Below, piece after piece: positions 59,113-64,000 of a stretch of 64,000 nt of DNA. The notes under the pieces were generated by a model. It saw only the letters and a program-made list of their open reading frames with translations, had not been told where the DNA came from and did not search any database. Each line of letters begins with the position of its first letter. Position 1 is the stretch's first letter. Origin of the DNA: Aaosphaeria pasadenensis (Eukaryota > Ascomycota > Dothideomycetes > Pleosporales); NCBI GenBank assembly GCA_022813625.1, contig JAKLMB010000008.1, positions 62,001-126,000 of the forward strand, given 5' to 3'. Position numbers and translations under genes: made by a program.

Positions 59113-60749
59113 GTGATGCGTGGTGGCGTCCAAGTTGTCAAGGGGGCAATGGAGGCCAAACGTGCGTCAGAGTGGGAGAAATGATGAACGGCAGGCATGA
59201 GGGCAAGACGATGTCATAGCTTGCTAGTTCCATGGGAATCTTTTGCAACGGTATCATGGTAGCCTCGACCTTTGGTGGAGATTCGCAACTGACTGATGTA
59301 TTGCTAAGGCATGATTTGAATTGAGAGGCTCGGAGGCAAACTACCGCAGAGATCGGTAATAACCAAGTAATTTTTGGCTCGATTGTTAACAGTTACTAAA
59401 CTCGACAATCTGAAGCAACTTGGTCCAGAGAGGAATAGTGCAATAGAGAAGGGTCGAAGGCGAGTTGAACAGGGATGCTTAACCGTGTTTGGTTTGGGCA
59501 AGCGGAAGTATTGGTGTTTTGGATCAGGTTGGAGCAAGATCGCAGGACAGCTCTTTTTCTTACACGTCTGCCAAAGCGATCTGTGTCGTCGCGGGGAGAC
59601 ACACCTCAGTCTGCGAGCCGACCTGGCTAGCTAAATCCAGTTGTCGGTGTCTGCCAGTTTTGCTTTCTACGGTGAGCTGGTGTACTTGAGGATACAGCGC
59701 TTGCGCTTTAAGCAGGGACTGGGGGTGTTCAGGCAGTCGCAGGTGGTTCGAGTAATTTGGCAAATAATGAAGTTCCAGGCTGGCTTTTCCTTCCACGGAC
59801 GATGATAGCAGTCTACTATGACAGGCTAAGAAGTGAACGGTCAGATTCGGTATCGTGCAGTCACGGCTCCATTGCGCCGGGAGCGTGGTTGTGCTTATTT
59901 TAGGTCATTGTATACTCCGTACTATGGGACATGCTCTCTTGTGGATCGCCTGGAGCTTCTAGTGCGGGCGACCTATGGCTTGCATGTTGTGCAGGCGGTG
60001 AACGGCTTTTTCATTGCGAGCTGGCAGACAATGTTCGATATCATTCACTGCGACCGGCTTGGCGAACAGGCTGTCAACGCGCAAAGTCCGTCATCACAGG
60101 ACGCAAGATCGATGAGACAGTTGCAGAGGTTTGGATAGTGATGGACAAGGATGCCCCAGAGGAGGCAGGGCCGCATGGAAGACCCCAGTTCGAGGGCGCA
60201 GAGGCCCCCAAGCTTAAAGAAGCCTAAGTCTATTAATAGCGATTTGGCGTTGACCTTGGGCAACTTCAGCACCTGTCCCCACGGCTTGAAATTGTAGCGA
60301 CAGAACAGCAAATAAATGATGCCTGTTCGCGTGTAGTTGCACCTTCGATGTCAGAGTCCCCTACATTACTCCTTCACCTGATCGCTATCATGCCAGCGAG
60401 CCAATATTGTCGGCATGGACGGAGTCAAAGAACCGCTTGCTATTGGTTTCGAGGGAATGTCGTATCGCTTATTTGACGGATACTCCGATGTATTGATGCT
60501 CGTGAAATGTCTAGGGCTCGGACGTCATTGCACTGCTGATGGCCGTAACTGGTGAGCATTCGAGGTATGACGATAATGTTCACCCTTGGGAAAGCCGGCA
60601 GCTCGTTGCCGTTTGGTGGTAGCACAACCCTGCATAGGTTTGCGTGCACGCTTTGTGAGCATTGTACACGAGGAGATAGAGCGGCTTTGACGATGTTTGC
60701 TAAAGCTAAAGTGGGTGATAAGGAAGATGTGTTGAAGCGGTGGGGGTGG

Positions 60750-60750
<1 letters not shown>

Positions 60751-60789
<39 letters not shown>
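60751..60789. repeat. (GAT)13 microsatellite
   Basis: Thirteen perfect GAT units in the gene-poor end of the window. Confidence 0.9.
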
Positions 60790-60790
<1 letters not shown>

Positions 60791-61316
60791 GTGAGGGAAG
60801 GGAGAAGAGGGGTGTGGGATAATGGAGGGGTGACGTGAAAGTAAAGGTGAAAGGTGGAGGTAATACAATTACAAGTAGGAAGGAAGGTCCGCGTAATCTG
60901 CTCCTTCCCTTCCAATCAATGATGATGCCATCCCATTCCTGACTGACCGGCCAGCCGCAAGAATAACAAGAATAATCATACGGAGTAATAACTTCAATAA
61001 GCAGGGGAGAAGTCGCAATCCTTCTCTTTCCAAGACTTCATTTGCCTGCGCTGCAATGCGTACATGATAATTATTACGTCTACGTTCCATCAGGCGAAGG
61101 CAAAGGCGAAAGCGGAGGTAGAGCGGCAGGCGCAGCGGATACAGAAAGGCAGAGGATGGATGCATTCGATTTAAAATGATGATTGCTTCCGCGAAACAGA
61201 GGTTGCAGAGGGAATTTGATCCTTCCAGGTCAAGCGACCTGCGAGGATGCGGGAGAGATGTCATTTGCTGTGCGGATATTTAGCCAGTTGAATGTAACAT
61301 CTGGCTCCTTTTGGAT

Positions 61317-61343
61317 GGCCTGGCTGGCCTGGCTGGCCTGGCG
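61317..61343. repeat. Short tandem GGCCTGGCT repeat
   Basis: Three consecutive copies of a nine-base unit in otherwise unannotated DNA. Confidence 0.8.
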
Positions 61344-62974
61344 TCGCAGTCCCCTCATAGGATTGGGTCAGCTCACAGGCGTAGGCAGGAAGCGATTGGC
61401 TAACGGGGGGGAATATAGAGAGGCACAAGAGGCCACCACGCAGAATGGAGCCTCATTCACCGTGATACAGCATGCCCAGCTGCTACAGCCGGGTTAGCTA
61501 CCATGCATGCAGGAGGTATGTATGTAGATACATGTACGGAGTAGATGTACCGTGTGGATGTCGAATATTGTACCTCGTAGGTATGTACGGAGTAGATGTT
61601 GATGTATACCTAAAGCTAGTCTGGTGGCGGCAAGAGTTGCGGGACGATGCAGTCCAATGATCGCCAAGAGAAGGGGGAAGGATCGTCAGCCACGGCCGTA
61701 GTTGGTTCTTGGAGGGTCCTCATAGTCGGAACAAAGATGTAGTCCATCTCTGTGCTTCTCCATCAACAGACACTATCTTTGACCATGGGTTTCTCACATG
61801 CTGTGATGTTGTGTCTGGATTGGAGTCGAATACGAAGAGAACGATGAAGAGGGAACGGAACGAGTGACAGGGCCCGCAGACTGCCTGCAGGCTTGCAGAT
61901 TGCAGATTGCAGGCGGCATGCCGGGTTGATGAGATGGATGACGGTTTATTTTTGGAGTCGAGGTGCATATAAGAATGGAGAGAATACAGAATACGTACAC
62001 GCAGGCAGGGAATAGATGAGTAATATAGTGCTGTCCCTGTACGGAGAACATACATACAGTATGTACATCCAGTACTCCTCACAATATGTAGGTATATATG
62101 TGAGTGCATCCTTTTACTATTGAAATGATGATGGTGGGGGTTTCTGATTGGTGATGGAAACAAGACAGGTTAATTCCAGAGATGTAAGTGGATGAATTGC
62201 TTGCCTGATTAGTTGCATATCGTGCTAATACTAGAACTAGAATGTGCCGCTCCAGGTTGGTGGTAATTATTCGAATGCTTACAATTGTAAGAGTATACAT
62301 ATATAGACATGGAGAGAGAGAGTTCCTCTATGTCGAATGTATGTGTCTACGGAGTAGGTGTACGATCTATATCAAACATCATGATAACCGGAACAACTCA
62401 ATTACGATGTGCTGATGGAGCATGTATACAATAATGCATGTACATACACATGTTACTACTACCAATAGGTGGCCAATTTAAGTTTGATCCATTGTCTACT
62501 TGGTCTTATTTTATTGTGATCATCGACATTGGCATTGTCCTTTTCAATTGCAATTGATTATTGCTCTTGGCCGTTCTTCGATACTCTGTTGTTGATTGAC
62601 CATTCCATTCTTATATCATATATCATTGAATCAATTAAGGTATATACTAATATGACATGTACCTTACTGTTCTATACGGTGTGTACATACGTACGCAGAT
62701 ACATAATCGTAATAGATATGATCCCACCTCCATACCCAGCCAAAGTACATGTAGTCATAGCAGATAGTCATAGTGTGGGTATGTATATAGCAAAACAGTG
62801 AAAGGTCAAGAATGTTCTAAATATCCAAAAGACGTGATTGGCTCGTTGTTCAAGATGCCCAACCAACTTCCTTTTCCATCCTCTTCCTCTCTTTCTTCTC
62901 TCTTGTCTGCCCCTCGACGATATCACAACGCCCTAACAATGTCCATTTACTAACATGTAAACCTAATACTTTTT

Positions 62975-62999
62975 CCTTCTTCTTCTTCTTCTTCTTCTC
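62975..62999. repeat. (TTC)n microsatellite
   Basis: Eight TTC units in a pyrimidine-rich stretch upstream of the hydrophobic 78-codon frame at 63377. Confidence 0.8.
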
Positions 63000-64000
63000 A
63001 TTTCTATTCTCTCGGCCGTAATGACCACATCAACTTTGCAATGGTAGATTCGGTGGTTGCTCTTTCCGAATATTCCCATTGTATGCCAAGGCCACAACCC
63101 TCATCTGTCCGAAGTCAACATCTTCCAATTTCCATTGTCGCCTTGATTGCCTTTTCTTCTTCCATCATCCTCTAAAGCCTGGCCAGATCTTAACAGCCTC
63201 ATGAGCCGCCGGACGCGCTGCTCCCAAATTGGGCTGGTATCAATGCATCAATGCATCCAGAAAAATAGAACTCACCTCGTCACCGGGGAAAAAGGTTTCA
63301 TTCCATCATCTCTTGCCATCACTCCACGTCCGTCGTTGCTTACTGACCCGCCCGACTGATCCTAACCCACACCACCATGGGGCTTCAACGGAGTACTCTG
63401 CTTGGAGCCCGCCACACTTATTTCCAAATACCCAAAACGATGTTTAACACTACCTACAGTCTACTACTCTGTGCAATCATTACTATTGCCATTTCCATCG
63501 CCAGCGCCGTCACCATCGTTGCCGGTACCATCGCCGCCGCCGCCGCCTCTTCATCCTTCTACCTGCTAGCTAACTACCTAGATACCTACAGGCTACTACT
63601 ACGTTGTATGTGACTACTATAGCCTATAGGTATGTCCATTACAATGCAGGCAACTAGTAACTATGCTACCTTTGAAAGTATCGTACCCACCACCGCTAAT
63701 CTACCCTGCCGGTTCCGTCTTTGGCCAGAAAACAATAATGAATGCTTAACCTTCCCTTACTACACAGTACTCCACCGCTGCTATGACATACGTACCATTA
63801 TCGCACTTCTTCTAATGTGGCCCGTCCACGGAACTATTTTCAGTCTTGATTCTTGCCTCCTTCCAAATCTCATTGTTGCGACCTACGATTGTGGGTCACG
63901 ACGTGCTCGTAACAGTCGTAACTCACCAAGCTCTTCATTCACTATGATCGTGCGCACGGCCCAATGGTACGTTGGTAACTCGGGCAGGCAGGTTAGACGG

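Larger units (their letters stand above)
59134..64000. other. Gene-poor accessory-like region
   Basis: Nearly 4.9 kb without a convincing gene. Simple arrays: GAT (60751-60789, 13 units), three GGCCTGGCT units (61317-61343) and TTC (about 62975-62999). TACTCCGTA/TACGGAGTA words cluster here (59913, 60979, 61535, 61586, 62348). A pyrimidine-rich stretch (about 62860-63370) leads to an ATG in good context (CACCATGG, 63377) that opens a 78-codon frame with a hydrophobic helix; this could be the 5' end of something or chance. Many short frames elsewhere are discarded. Confidence 0.5.

Noticed and set aside
63377..63613. 78-codon frame with a hydrophobic helix after a CACCATGG context
   Set aside because: Low-complexity Ala/Ser/Leu composition and no homologue recognised; kept only as a remark in the intergenic entry.
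1..64000. Bacterial defence systems, CRISPR, phage or biosynthetic megasynthase clusters
   Set aside because: Intron-bearing fungal housekeeping genes fill the window; no repeat-spacer arrays, integrases, PKS/NRPS modules or transposase signatures seen.

Overview
The window is nuclear chromosomal DNA from a filamentous ascomycete (Pezizomycotina). The signs are short GT-AG introns of about 50-80 nt, long pyrimidine-rich AUG-free leaders, convergent and divergent genes without operons, and fungal protein families: a DUF4045-gelsolin protein, a proline-rich HSPA12-like Hsp70, and a TAF4 / YSH1 / RDH54 set. I cannot fix the class. Dothideomycetes or Eurotiomycetes seem most likely, but this is a guess from protein style and from the dispersed TACTCCGTA word. 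I see no bacterial, phage, plasmid, CRISPR or intact transposon features.

Layout. 1-2.6 kb: gene-free flank and long leader. 2.6-5.1 kb (+): Hsp70-like ATPase. 6.7-7.7 kb (-): phosphatidylinositol synthase. 9.4-14.8 kb (-): a 1725-residue gelsolin-repeat protein. 15.8-16.7 kb (-): ARL2-type GTPase. 17.7-20.6 kb (+): acetyltransferase with PPHLR motifs. 21.5-24.7 kb (-): YSH1/CPSF73 pre-mRNA 3'-end endonuclease, divergent from TAF4 at 25.3-27.3 kb (+). 28.2-30.2 kb (-): histidine acid phosphatase, divergent from a mitochondrial PPR protein at 30.6-33.3 kb (+). 33.3-38.8 kb: 5.5 kb with no recognisable gene. 38.8-40.7 kb (+): bZIP factor. 41.4-44.7 kb (+): long-form tRNase Z, followed by PUS7 at 45.0-47.4 kb (+). 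47.5-48.5 kb (-): small NTF2-like protein. 49.9-52.6 kb (-): RDH54/RAD54B-type translocase. 53.7-56.2 kb (+): coiled-coil, single-pass membrane protein. 56.2-64 kb: gene-poor, with microsatellites and one apparently frameshifted gene remnant.

Most intact genes are core housekeeping: RNA polymerase II initiation and 3'-end formation, tRNA maturation, mitochondrial RNA metabolism, phospholipid synthesis, actin, tubulin/GTPase functions and DNA repair. They form no single pathway, although two neighbours are thematically linked: tRNase Z with PUS7 (tandem, tRNA maturation) and YSH1 with TAF4 (shared 645-bp promoter, two ends of transcription). Spliced models were built by hand; every multi-exon model given here closes in frame from ATG to stop.

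Points most worth a second look: an apparent non-AUG mitochondrial isoform of tRNase Z; 13-nt and 17-nt micro-exons in the acid phosphatase and ARL2; three Ded1/DDX3-style PPHLR motifs in an acetyltransferase; and two strongly over-represented intergenic palindromic words, TACTCCGTA/TACGGAGTA (14 copies) and TACCTAGGTA (5 copies).
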